DNA of 64,000 nucleotides, taken from assembly GCF_019112545.1 (NCBI RefSeq), contig NW_025064880.1:807337-871336 (forward strand), in the 5' to 3' direction. This document shows positions 11,173-22,498 of this stretch, piece by piece (within the stretch, counting starts at the first letter, position 1; each line of letters opens with the position of its first letter). Both the position numbers and the translations under genes were made by a program. The DNA comes from Guyanagaster necrorhizus. Its lineage: Eukaryota; Basidiomycota; Agaricomycetes; Agaricales; Physalacriaceae. The notes below the pieces were generated by a model. It saw only the letters and a list, made by a program, of their open reading frames with translations, was not told where the DNA came from and searched no databases.

Positions 11173-11858
11173 TCATTCGCGAAGGTTCGGTTTAATCCAT
11201 ACAGCCTGTCAAATGTGAGCCGGTCTCCCAGGAATACCTCGATTCACATACCAGCATGCTCCGGCTCTCGTTGCCATCTTTGTCCACGGTTTTGACAAGG
11301 GAACTGGAGTCGACGCTAGGACTGTTGACAAACTTTGAAATACTTTTCAGTTTTTGGATATCGATTTTATAGTTCCGAGCGAGAGTTTCGATGTCGAGAC
11401 GCGTGGTGCATGATTTTTGTTGATTAAGCATAGAACTGAGTGTCGCAGCATAGACATTGCGTCCAGCACTTGATGTTTCTTCCATTTCAGCGCGGGCGCG
11501 CGAGCGAAGCATGCTGCTCTTGGACGCAGCCTTCGAAGAATGTTAGTCTCGTAAAGAGGCGTAGAGAGAAGGCCTAACCGGCTGGAAAGATTGCATATGA
11601 TGATCCACGCGTACTGGGCCCAGTTTGTTCAAATTAGACAAAAAATGAGGGTCTTGGGCATCGCGCTCGATATCTAGACATGCTTTAGGAGAAGAGAGAC
11701 GAAAGTTGACAATAGATGGATGCACCTTGATTTTTCACCTCACTAGCCCTGGGTCTGGGTATTGTTTCTGCAGTACGAGGCGTTCTAGCACCTGCCCAGG
11801 ACGGTTTCTCAGCCATCTTTGGATATTTTTTTGCAGCCTTGGAGGAGGCGGCGCCCAT
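11173..11858 (-). CDS. Conserved-looking 176-aa protein with myristoylation-type N-terminus
   Basis: Exons are 11858-11744, 11682-11579, 11530-11252 and 11205-11173, summing to 531 nt. The start MGAASSKAAKKYPK fits the N-myristoylation rule (Gly2, Ser6), so membrane attachment is possible. The rest is charged and probably helical: IERDAQDPHFLSNLNKLGPV, LDIETLARNYKIDIQKLKSI, and an end AVWIKPNLRE. Similar short proteins with this layout occur across fungi as unnamed proteins, as far as I recall; I assign no function. The gene converges with MSH3 and is divergent from STRAP across 148 bases, so those two promoters are shared or adjacent. Confidence 0.8.
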
Positions 11859-12006
11859 GATGACGGTTGTGTGGTGAAGACAGTGATCAGCACGTGACGA
11901 AGCAGCGTCTGAGAGGAATTCTTTGGACTCGTCGTTTTTGCATCCTTCTCAATTTGCAGCGCGGTGCGCTTGTATCACGACGACAGACTTCATTTAGTAC
12001 GATTTA

Positions 12007-13191
12007 ATGTCCCTTCCTGCCAAGGCCACACCTCTCGTGGCGTCTGGTCACACTCGCCCCGTTACCCACCTTTCTTTTTCTCCCATTCAAGACGACGGCA
12101 CGTATTTGCTCATTTCGAGCTGCAAAGATGGAAATCCGATGTTGAGGGAATGGACTGGCGACTGGATCGGTACTTTTCTTGGTCATAAGGGTGCTGTTTG
12201 GAGTACCAAGCTGTCTCCCGATGCGTCCAGAGCAGCTTCCGGAAGTGCTGATTTTACTGCGTACGTCTGACAATCCTTGTGACTCTATCCTACTTACCAT
12301 GTGGGTGCAGCAAAGTCTGGGACACATACACAGGAAATCTGCTACATTCTTTTCCGCATAACCACATTGTCCGCAGCGTAGCGCTCTCCCCGACATCGTC
12401 CCATCTGCTCACCGGTGGGCAAGAGAAGAAAGTACGGATGTTTGACCTTGGTAGGCCTGATGCGGACCCAGATTATCTCGGGGAGCCTGGTACCCTTTCG
12501 CATGAGGGAACTGTCAAAAGCGTCGTCTGGGTTGGTGACCACACCGGCGTGACTGCGGGAGAGGATGGTCTTATCAAGTGCGTATTTATCTCTAGCTCGA
12601 GCTGCGAGGATTGCTGAGTCGCGACTAGGTGGTGGGATCTACGAACGAGGACATTAACGAATACCATGACCTTTCCCAAATCTATCACTTCCATGGAATT
12701 GTCACCACAGACGGGACGATTAGTTGTCACCTCGGGTACAACGGTCGCGTTTATCCCTGCTCTTCCCAATAGCAACGGACTGACGCACAGTCTGAATCTT
12801 CCCTACTCGCCCTCGTCTGCGACAATACATCCAATTCTACAAGACCGCTTTGTCACTGGTAACACGGGTGATGAATGGGTTCGGGTGCACGCGATGGATG
12901 GTGAAGAGAGGGAGGTTTTAAAAGGACACCATGGTTCCGTTCATTGCGTCGAATTTAGCCCCGACGGAGAAATGTATGCTAGCGGCAGTGGTGCGTGGAC
13001 GCCTTGATTTCTGACAGCGGCAATTAACTGATTTGTGATTGATAACCACCGTAGAGGATGGTAAGTATGATCCTGCAATTCTATGGTGCAGTTCCTGATT
13101 TCTTACTCCCCCCCTAGGAACAATACGACTGTGGCAGACTACACCTGGGAAAACTTATGGACTTTGGCAGGGACAGACGAACGGGGGTTGA
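12007..13191 (+). CDS. STRAP: STRAP-like WD40 repeat protein
   Basis: Five exons (12007-12260, 12311-12577, 12629-12990, 13055-13060, 13118-13191) give 963 nt and 320 residues, the normal size. WD40 repeats start at SGHTRPVTHLSFSP and run through DGNPMLREWTGDWIGTFLGHKGAVWS, FTAKVWDTYTG, LLTGGQEKKVRMFDL, and the last blade SEDGTIRLWQ. GDWIGTFLGHKGAVW and the ending GKTYGLWQ are diagnostic of STRAP/unrip rather than the related eIF3i. In animals STRAP works with the SMN complex and TGF-beta receptors; in fungi the role is less clear. Exon 4 is only 6 nt and encodes the Glu-Asp part of the last blade. Confidence 0.9.
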
Positions 13192-13403
13192 GGTGGATTT
13201 TGCTGTATATTGAGAAGGTTCATTTTTTTCTGAATGATGTATTGTATGAGTCTTTGCATTTGCAACTTGGTCGAGATTATTGGCCTGTAATAATGATAAC
13301 GGCTGTGCACTTACGTCAACAAGTATGATTGGCGTGACAAGAGTGTGACAGCGTACTGAGCAGCTCTTGTTTCTGTCTCCAATTATCCAAGCGTCTTATC
13401 GCG

Positions 13404-14324
13404 ATGCCTCCCAGTCATCATCATCATCATCACCGCTCGCTATCTCGCGGGTCGACTCGTTCGTTGTCTCCTCGTTCACCGTCACCGCCATCGCAGACTT
13501 TTCACTCGTCGATTCTACCTCACCCTATTCCTACCCCGGCACTTGTCGAGTCTGTCGCTGGTGCCGCCCATTACTCAGGGGTCAAAGTAGATCCAGAAAC
13601 GTTGAAACACAGACGAGCGAGTATAGATCGACGAGAGACCTCCACCAATGAGCCGGTGAAAGCAGACCACCAACGCATTATGGCTGACTTGAAGGAGCTC
13701 TATTGTTGCCGGCCTACCATGGAGATTTTCGAAAGGTCGTGGAACAAGGACGCAGTGTTTGAGGTTACGTTGAAGCCTGGTGTTTATTCAGCCTCTTTGT
13801 AACCAATTCGTACAGGACCCTCTTTCGTATTGCAAAGGCTACAAAGAGTATGCTGCCCAGGCACGTTGTCTACATCACTATTAGACTACATCTGTGACTG
13901 ACGGTTTTCACAGTGGTTTGTTCTGGTTCGATATCTTGTGTGTATAAATCCCATTTCCTTGGCTAATTGGAGACCCAAAGCCGAAATTGTGCTCCAAGTC
14001 GGAGACGCTGTCTACGAGAATCATGTCGTCGACGAGCTCCCCGAACCGATTGGTATTTGCGCAGAAACAAGAGTACACAGCACGACTGTTTGGGCATAAA
14101 AAGGTGCGCAGGGTGTTACTCGGATCTGGCGGTGGACTGACCATTTGAGTCCGTGCCAGGTCATTGACTCGATTGTCGTCGTTGACCTTGACCGTGAAGA
14201 GAAGATTGTGAGATTGGTTGATCAATGGGATGGAAAGGTGCCGACATGGTTTGGATCGCACACATTAAGACGTGCGAATGCCAAGGTTGTCCCTTGGCTT
14301 GTACATGTGCCGAAGCAGGCATGA
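13404..14324 (+). CDS. NTF2-like (SnoaL-like) fold protein, 234 aa
   Basis: Exons 13404-13763, 13816-13860, 13914-13925, 13981-14103 and 14160-14324 total 705 nt. The N-terminal 70 residues are a low-complexity Ser/Pro/Arg lead containing six His in a row. After that, a compact domain reads DPLSYCKGYKEYAAQWFVLPKL, TLSTRIMSSTSS, EYTARLFGHKKVIDSIVVVDL and IVRLVDQWDGK. The alternation of a small helical start, strands and a closing DQWDGK is typical of NTF2-like domains. Substrate and role are unknown. It contains a 12-nt exon (WFVL), and the intron before it has a GC donor (GCACGT). Confidence 0.82.
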
Positions 14325-14558
14325 ATATTTTGGGGGGGACATTTATACTACTCTAGGATATAATATATACTTGTAATATAATATTATATGCGAAATATGG
14401 TATTCTCCGGCCACGTGAATTTCAACATATTGATCGAGCGCAGCAGTACTGTGGACTGTGGCGGGCTGCTGCGCATCTCTTGGTTCCTTCAGAGTCTCCT
14501 TCCAGCGACCCAAGCCGCAGTCGACGACCCCGCTGTCCTTCTTTCCCTTTCATCCATC

Positions 14559-17500
14559 ATGCAGCTCGAACTTTCGCAGCCAGAGATACAGAGACCCTCA
14601 AGGAAGGGCAAGGAACGTGATCCCATGCATCGGGATCCACATAGGGACCCTCAGCCCACGGATCTCGACGAAAAACTCATTGCTTTTCGTCGTCGCACAG
14701 CAGCGTACGCTTTGCTCTCTCATTTTTGCCATTTCTTGCTTATCATCATCTTCTATTAGTGCCAGTCGGCCCAGGGTCAAGTCTGAGCGGCCCGCCCCTC
14801 CACCACCACCACCACCGCCGCCGCCGCCACCTGCTCGTCTAGAACGTTCCCCAAGGCCCGCCCCTCAACTTCCTGCACGTCCTTCACCTTCACCAAGAAA
14901 GCACCATCTTTCGCCTCAGCTCGCCGTCTCACGTCCGTCCCAGGAAGCAGACCCAGATGACTTTTCTCGTCGCCTCAAAATATCACCTTCATCTCCGTCT
15001 ATTCGACCGGCTCAAGTAGCCAAGCAGTCCCACAAACTCTTTGACCCAGATCGGGACCCAATACCGATGCGACGTACCATGGAGCCTGAAACCATGTCGG
15101 ATGCCGCCAGCTCTTATGCCTCCAGAAACGGTCCAAGAGACCCCACTGCCAGGCAGCTATTCAATCATCGTAAGGATGACCCTGTACGCTTCTCTGTCCT
15201 TGCTAGGACCCCAGGCCGCCCTACCCCTACTCCCAAGTCGTCGGGAGACTACATATCTGCTTCTTCTACTTCATCATATGCTGCCTCTCAGACCTCCTCC
15301 AGCTTCACATTGTCGTCGACGACCGATGGATCATCCGCATCCTCTGCCCTCTTTGAAGGCCAACCAAAGTCGGCTGAGGAGCAAGGTACCAATGTCTTTG
15401 CTGTGCAACTCAAAAAGCTATACAGGACAATTACCAGCCTCGAATCCAAGGTGAATCAGGAGGACCCCGAAGAGAACGAGGATGGGGGTAGGATCTTGTT
15501 GAAAGGCAAACAAGTCGAGGACGAGGACCTCGAGAAGGACAAGTGGAAGAAGAAGATCAATGATCACAAGAGGTGCGGTACCTTAGCCGTCTATCATGCA
15601 TCCCGCTTTAGGTGCTGACCCTCTGTTTTGTAGCCTTGTCGAGAACATCCACAATCTCCTGGAAATCTCTTTGGCTCCCAGTGTTCCTGCCTCCCTTCGT
15701 AACATCCCTACCAAGTACAACATCATTGTACGGCTATGGACTTATGGGTTTCATAAGCTCCTAGAGTCTCTGCGGCGCTCCTCTTTTACTTCTCCACTGG
15801 CTATGGAACATCTCCAGGACTATATATATTATGCTTATACGTTTTATACAGGCCTCTTAGAGGAACCTGCCCTCAGCTCCTTCAAGAGTGGGTGGTTGGA
15901 GGCCCTGGGTGATCTGGCACGGTATCGAATGGCCGTTGCTGCAATGGTCACTGGATTTTCAAATGGTGGAGGCTCGCTCACGGCTGCTAATGTATCGGAA
16001 GTCGTTCGCACAGCAGGCACCCTCCCTTCCGAAGGTTTGGCATCTCCTGTGCCAGCTGAGGCCAAATCCATCAGCGATGCACCCGCGGCCAGGATTGACG
16101 ACTCTCCATCACCCAGCGTTGGTCTAGCTGCAGCACGGCTATTAGACGTCGAACCTGAGAAGGAGCGATGGCGAGGGATTGCGAGGGATTGGTATGGTGC
16201 CGGATTGACCGATCAACCTGGAACTGGTAAACTTCATCATCACCTGGGTTTGTTGAGTAGAGAAGTCGAAGGCGAGGAGTTGAGAGGTGTTTATCATTTC
16301 GTCAAGAGGTGAGTGGTTCAGATCACTTATTTAAAAAAAAACATTTTTTGAGCATTTTCCCCTTAGCATGACTACCCTTCACCCTTTCATGACGTCGCGT
16401 GAATCCGTTCTTCCTATCTGGTCCGTCGCAGCTCAGGCCCGACGATCCCTTCCAGATGCCCATGTTCCTGACTTGTTCGTCTTGCTGCATGGCATGCTTT
16501 TCACCAACATTCAACTCGATGATTTCCACCCAACCCTCGCACGATTCGTTGAACGCCTGGAAATAGAAGGTGCCGAAGACCGAGAGTGGACGATGATGGC
16601 CGTTGTCAACATCGGTTCCATATTAGAGTATGGCAAACCGAGCGGTGTTTTGAAAAGGATCGGTGGTGTTGGCCCTCGTGACTCAGGAACTGCTGCCGCT
16701 ATGCGTGTTATGGCGAAACGTGAACTTCTTGCCGAGGACAGAATGGATGTTGACGAACCGACAGTTCAGGTCTCTCCTGCGCTCTCAGAAAGAGAGGCCG
16801 ACTCTGGAGAGTTCCCATATGCTTCTAAGCTTGCCCTTCGAATCACCTTTACCATGTTATCCCATGTCTTGCGTCGACCAACACGGAAAACTTCCCCCTT
16901 CGCACATTCTACAGTGAACCCGTACCTTACCGTCGTGTTGACGTTCCTGGCGACTATTCTCAAGCATGAACCGTCGCGGGAAGTATTGGAACGCAGTATC
17001 CCATGGGAAGAGCTTGCTAAATTCTTTGCTGTCGTGCCTCGTAGCATCATGACCAGACAGGGCTTGGATGAGTCCATACCTTGTGATACGGAACGATGGA
17101 CCATGGTGACAAGTGGCTGCGCGCCTCCTTTAGCTGAGGACTGGTGCTTACGCGGCATGGAGTGGGTAGCGCGCAAGGTCTACGAGCGAGGCTTTTGGAA
17201 GAGCGGTGAGGACCGCAAGGCAGAACTTGAAGTACTCAATGAGTCGGAAACGCAAGAAATGACAGACGGCCAGATTGAGGATGACGATAATGATGACGCA
17301 GGCGAGAGAAAGAGCAGCGACATTGGCAAGCGATGGGTACGCATTGTTCGCTGTGCTGTGGGAATAGCCAGTGTTGTGGACGGGTTCACTTGGGTCGAAG
17401 GAACTCGCGAGTGGAGGATTGAAGGAAAACTCGCGGAGAAGGTTGTGCGATGGAAGGAGGAAGATGCATGCGAGAGGGAAGCAGAAGAACGCAGACGCAT

Positions 17501-18370
17501 GGGCAATCGATGGGTTGATGACTCCATGGATATCGACGATGATCCTATGGATGCGTCCGAGGAAAGCGAAAGCGATGATGAAAATAACACTGACGCAGTG
17601 AAGGCCTTGAAGGTAAGGCAACTCTTTTTGTGTGTTTCTTTTCTTTTTACTGATTGCTATCAAGGCGAGGCGAAGATATCTTCAAAGCCTGCTCCACTCT
17701 GGTCACGCAACCCTCATGCCTATTTCATCTTCTCGTCGCAAGGGTCGCAAAAACACTGATAGTCGCCCGCCTCTGCCTGTATTAGCTGGATACACGGTCC
17801 TTGTTGTGGATACCAACATTCTACTTTCTTCACTTTCGATGTTTGCATCGATTGTTGAAAGTTTGCGATGGACAGTGGTTGTTCCGTTGCCTGTCATCAT
17901 GGAACTCGATGGCCTGTCCTCGAGTCTATCGCAATTGGGTGACGCAGCGCAAGGTGCAATGGCTTACATGACATCCCACATACGAACCCACTCTACGTCG
18001 TTGAAAGTCCAAACTTCCAAGGGCAATTACCTGACTACCCTGAATGTGCGGACGGAGGAGGTGGACTTCGCAAATGGCACTTCTGACCGAAACATGGACG
18101 ACCTTATCCTCAAAGCCGCCATTTGGCACGACGAACATTGGGTAGATCGATCGGCCCTTTTGAGAAGCGATGGTATAGTCAGAAATGTAATCAATCCTGT
18201 CAAGGTGGTTCTTTTGAGCCTTGACCGCAATTGTAAGTACCTTTTTTTTTTTGTCTTGTTCGTATTGTGATTGACTAACACTTCACACAGTGCGACTTAA
18301 AGCACGTTCCCGCCAACTGCCGGCTGCGAGCGAAAAGGATCTCGCGTCCATTCTTTCCAAAGGCGTATAA
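14559..18370 (+). CDS. SMG6/EST1-like protein with C-terminal PIN nuclease domain
   Basis: Six exons (14559-14704, 14760-15572, 15634-16308, 16367-17612, 17665-18232, 18291-18370) total 3528 nt and 1175 residues. The first 350 residues are disordered, with a run of more than ten Pro near residue 70. The middle is an EST1/14-3-3-like TPR region: YNIIVRLWTYGFHKLLESL, then the DNA/RNA-binding EST1 part with RDWYGAGLTDQPGTGKLHHHLGLLSR. The end is a PIN domain with acidic metal ligands in VLVVDTNILL, VIMELDGL, NMDDLIL and LSLDRN. The order EST1-PIN equals SMG6, the endonuclease of nonsense-mediated decay. Because the acidic residues are present, cleavage activity is likely. A role at telomeres is the alternative. 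Confidence 0.88.
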
Positions 18371-18712
18371 GGGATCGTGGAATGATAGTTGTTCTTTCAT
18401 TCATCTGCATGCCCTTCTGGCCCCGTGTCCCTGGTGCAGAGACTGCATGCATCTTGCATGGCGCATCCGCGTTGTCTATGCACACGCGCAATGCATCTGC
18501 GATACAGCACGGTGTACCTCCCGTAGAACGGAACCTGCGTGATATCATTCTATTATTCGGGTTATCATGGTTATCTTTGGTTATCTGGCACACAAAACTG
18601 TACACTCTTTCATACCCTCATCACATATACCTTCATTTACTACGTTTTCTCATCCTTTATATATTTATTTGTATCACCGTATAAGTGTTTGTACATAAAA
18701 TGTGATATTACT
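18371..18712. other. Intergenic stretch, convergent 3' ends
   Basis: The SMG6-like and cytochrome b561 genes converge here. The sequence turns AT-rich after 18600, with ATATATTTATT-type motifs suited to poly(A) signals. No gene is supported. Confidence 0.5.
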
Positions 18713-20331
18713 TTACAAGAACGGTGTGCTCTCAAAATCCTTTAATGAATTTTCTTCGTATGCGTCTAGGCGATGATCGACAGAAGGATCCGGTGACAAG
18801 CGAACTTCGTCATTCAACGCTACGTATTGGTTGGTAATGATTCCCAGTTTTTCTTGCTGAAATTGGCGCTTAAGTAACGCGAGGCCCAGCAAATAAGCTA
18901 TGAGTACAGCCTGATAGTGTGTGAGTGTGTATGAGAGAGCAATCAATTCAAAAAGATCAATGTTCTTACCAAAGCCCAGAACGACCACAGAGTATGGACC
19001 CACGTTGGTACGGAGGTTCTTCCACTTACAGTCTTCCATTCGTGAAACCCGCTTCGTACCTAATAAGGGAATGATTATCTGTCCACAGGAACTCCGAAAC
19101 ATAAGCACTCACCTGAAAAAAAGCCAGGCACAATAACGTCAATCCTAGGGTTGCATGTAAAAAATTAGTGGGGGGATGTCTCAGAGCGGATAGTCCTTTG
19201 CGGTTATGGATGTAGCGTCCCAAAGCTACCTGCAATAAGTAGAGGAACAGCAACAATGCACCGCAGATCTAACGACAGATAAATAAGGTCAAAAAATGCA
19301 CACGACAACAGACATGTTCTCTCACCTGATGTGAATCCAGAAAATGAGTAGCCTGCGTGTCGGAGACAGCGACAGGACCAAGTATCCAACCAACGAGTAT
19401 GACTGGCAGGCCGAGCCAAAAATTCACAGCATAATGGACCTTAAACCAATTCGGCGTGAAGGTCCTACTCCAGCGGGCAACGAGAGAGCCCATGGGTAGG
19501 AGAAAGAGGAAGCCAAGGGATACCAATGCACCGTGAGCAATCACAACTCTTTCGTGACTCGGTGAGATGCTTGTGGAATCGCCGTTTGAGCTATCCAACT
19601 CTGAAGGTGGGCTTGGAGACTCCGTCTTTGCCAGCTCCCTCATTAGATCGAGCGTCAAGAAGCCAGCGGCATAGTGGAAAGTGATATCAGCTTCGGGGTC
19701 AGAAGATTCAGGATTCGTTTGCGAGTATGCCCAGATAAAGTGCTCCATTGCATCGTCTTTTCCGGAATACGGACCCGTTCCTCTCTCAATTTCGAAGGCG
19801 AATGTAGTTGAATCAACGATATGCCACTACAACTGATGTCAGTGATGATGTCAAGAAAATCAAAACCGTGAGTAAACCCACTGCGGAGTCAGTTGGGGCC
19901 TGAAGCGTCGCAAGTCGTGGCGGATTTGATACTACACGAGGTTCACTATGTCCGACCGCATATCGTTGCGAAAGTGTTACAGAACCATCACCGTTAGGCC
20001 ACAATATAACCATATGAGTCTCCGCCATTCGGCGGCCAAAACCGCTAGAATACATGAATCAATCATCATCGTTTTCGACGATGTAGTAACTTACAGTCCC
20101 GCCCAGCCTAAGGGTTGTTTTAATGCCGTCAGTTCATCTGTTAATCGTCGTCAGCTGGCATTTGTACTCTCGCGTAACTGGAGGCCCACATCTGACTGTG
20201 TCAGAGAGCACTGTGGCATTCACACAAAGGAATTTGCCACAAGCAGAATCACCGTGAAGTGCGGAAACCCGATGCAAAAATGTCAGCCACAGGCAAATCG
20301 ACACAAAAATCAAGAAAATAGGGCGGTTCAT
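18713..20331 (-). CDS. DOMON-cytochrome b561 membrane protein (putative ferric/redox reductase)
   Basis: The start MNRPIFLIFVSICLWLTFLHRVSA is a clear signal peptide. A DOMON (heme-binding cellobiose-dehydrogenase-type cytochrome) domain follows: GWAG, GFGRRMAETHMVILWPN, SVTLSQRYAVGH. Next come four to five membrane helices of cytochrome b561 with the expected His ligands (ERVVIAHG, WFKVHYAV, HFLDSHQ, NFLHATLGL). The tail is charged and cytoplasmic. Family members move electrons across the membrane with ascorbate or iron as partners; the exact substrate here is unknown. There are several introns, and exon ends were only partly resolved. Confidence 0.85.
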
Positions 20332-20776
20332 GCTGGGGATGAAAAGGTGACACGACGCTAGGAATCATCCATCAAGAGAGGCATTGTGATTTATAGCGCC
20401 TAGAGATGCGATCATCTTACCAGACATGCGCAGCCGGAGGTAAAATCCCAGGAGGGGACTGGGAACACTCTCGCACACCGGCATGTCGTTCCCACCGTCG
20501 CAGAGTGTGAGAGCCACAGGAACAGAAAGCCGCTCAACGGCTTGATGTTAAGACAGACAGATTTAACGATACATTGGTAGGTATCTGGGATACTAGACAA
20601 GATTAGTCGTTGTCTGGATATTGAATGGTTGAACATACACTAAATACAATAAGAAATAGTCGAAAACACCCTTGAACCTTAATACATAAATTGTCAACTT
20701 TGCACACACGGGAACGTCAGCTAGTACCGTGAGAAAAAAGGAGCACACGGTCGCCCTCAGAATGCCGAGTGCTCTA
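20332..20776. other. Intergenic stretch
   Basis: This lies between two minus-strand genes: upstream of the cytochrome b561 gene and downstream of the NYN gene. Open frames here (for example 20412-20636) show no protein pattern. Confidence 0.45.
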
Positions 20777-22204
20777 TTAGCCTACGACACACCCATACCA
20801 ATCGGTACGAAGGCCTATCCAAGCACCTCCTTCCATTCCCCCAAGTTCTACAATGCCCTCGGACTCGGCCAGGGCCACGTATTGTCCGAATTTCTCCACT
20901 CCAGCTTTCTTGTAAACCGCTTTATCCGACTTGACCAGCTCAAGAGCGATAGTTGAACGGGAAGGACGAGACGCGCCATTCAGACGATGAGCCTCCAGAA
21001 GTCTCACAAGGCCGTAAAATCGTGCAGGGGGGACCTTGGGCGACGAGGAAGGGACCATTTCAGACGTCTTTACTGGACGATACAGGGGAGCGGAGATAGA
21101 GGGAAAGGTTGACGTAACTCCCGATACAGTGGAAGGTGCCATGATGGGCGATGTGGCGATATATCCTGGCGCAATTGAAGGAAACTGTACTGGCATCGAT
21201 AAATTTCGGGCGAGCTGTGCTCTTGGGACAGGGGTATGTGAAGGGGGCATGCAGTTGTGGTCACCGCCTAGCTGGAGGCCAGATTGTGGCACCTGGACAG
21301 GCGGCTCGAGTGGAACCCGAGGAACTGGTGGCAGCTGAGCAGTATATGTTGGTGCAGGCGTAGAACTGTCCATAGAATCAGGAGTGTGAGTTCTGTGAAT
21401 GGGATCAGCAGAGCGAGAGCGGCTGTTTATTTCAAGGGGAGTGGGCTTTAGCGGGTTAGCAGATATGGAGGGAAGGTTTGGTTGGGGTAGCTGTGACGAA
21501 TTTGTAGGACCCAAATTCACTGGCTGTGTCGGTGGACAGGCAACAGGAGCAGAATCCGGTGGTGACTCTGTTTTCGTTCGATCTGGTGGAGCAGGCTGAG
21601 AAGCCGAGGCCTCCAATCCTATATTCTGCATGATTGCTGTATTCCAGTCTATACATACTGCTGCATGTGCAGTCAGACTGGCGTGCGGCGATGGGACTGA
21701 AGGTGAGATCACCACGACGTGGAATTGACGCAGACGGAGAATGGCTACTGCGTACGCAAAGTCTCGGTCTCCAGTTATTAACACGATCGTGGTAGAGGCC
21801 AGCGGATTATCAAATGCATATGCAAGCATGTCCACTGATCTACAGTGAGAACTTTGAGCTGCATGTTGGAAGGTGCTCACCAATAATCATCTGGTCGGCC
21901 ACATTCTTCCGCCCCATATGTGGCGTATCAGTCATTGAGACACCAGACAGTTGCAACTCGGAGCGAAGACATGACCCCCGCTGGCCTGCTGATTGCTCCG
22001 ACACATCTATATATGCCTTGAAAAGCTTGATAGGACCGAACGACTGGACACAGTTTCGGATGCTACTAGCAAGGTCGTACCCTGAAGCACCAGAGGGCGC
22101 TGGACAATTCTCTATGAATCAAAATTTAGTCACCCGTCACGTACTATGCAAGAGTATTATGCACCAAAGTCCCAGAAGATGGCGACACGGTCGGACACTT
22201 GCAT
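20777..22204 (-). CDS. NYN-domain putative RNase with LOTUS-like C-terminus (MARF1-like)
   Basis: Exons 22204-22165, 22111-21881 and 21834-20777 total 1329 nt and 442 residues. The first 150 residues form a NYN (PIN-like) domain: VAIFWDFENCPAP, then FGPIKLFKAYIDV, GRKNVADQMIIVDMLAYAF, and TTIVLITGDRDFAYAVAILR. The Asp/Asn set (FWDFEN, NVADQMI, TGDRDF) is intact, so endoribonuclease activity is plausible. About 150 disordered Pro/Ser residues follow. The last 90 residues (FYGLVRLLEAHRLNG, RSTIALELVKSDKAVYKKAGV, FGQYVALAESEGIVELGG) look like an OST-HTH/LOTUS winged helix. NYN plus LOTUS is the plan of animal MARF1. The LOTUS call is inference. Confidence 0.82.
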
Positions 22205-22305
22205 GATGAAAGTAAGAGAATGAGTTGGCGCCCATACTTCGAACAATTAATGGGGAGGGGAATTGCCGGCCTGTACACATCACGGGGGCGTTAGAATTTC
22301 TCACC

Positions 22306-22314
22306 TTTTATAGC
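22306..22314 (-). promoter_or_regulatory. TATA box upstream of the NYN gene
   Basis: The minus strand reads TATAAAAGG, about 105 bases upstream of the ATG at 22204. It is a near-perfect core promoter element at a reasonable distance. Confidence 0.4.
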
Positions 22315-22498
22315 ACTGATGTTGTGCACCTTCTTCGCAGAAGGTGACCCTTGTTCTCAGTCCTGTAATATGAAACGGCGCACTAGTAATGCTTTCACGG
22401 AGACTTGATAAAAAATCCTTGAATTTGTGGCCCCCTCGAGGACATTGACACTAAGAACGTGAAGAAGAGATGGTATGTGGCCACAAGGTCTATATCAG

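Noticed and set aside
17148..17663. Long minus-strand open frames (136-171 codons)
   Set aside because: They mirror the coding exon of the SMG6-like gene. Their Ser/Leu-rich content is the usual antisense by-product.
20412..20636. 74-codon minus frame
   Set aside because: Cys/Leu-rich but without homolog pattern or splice context; treated as intergenic.
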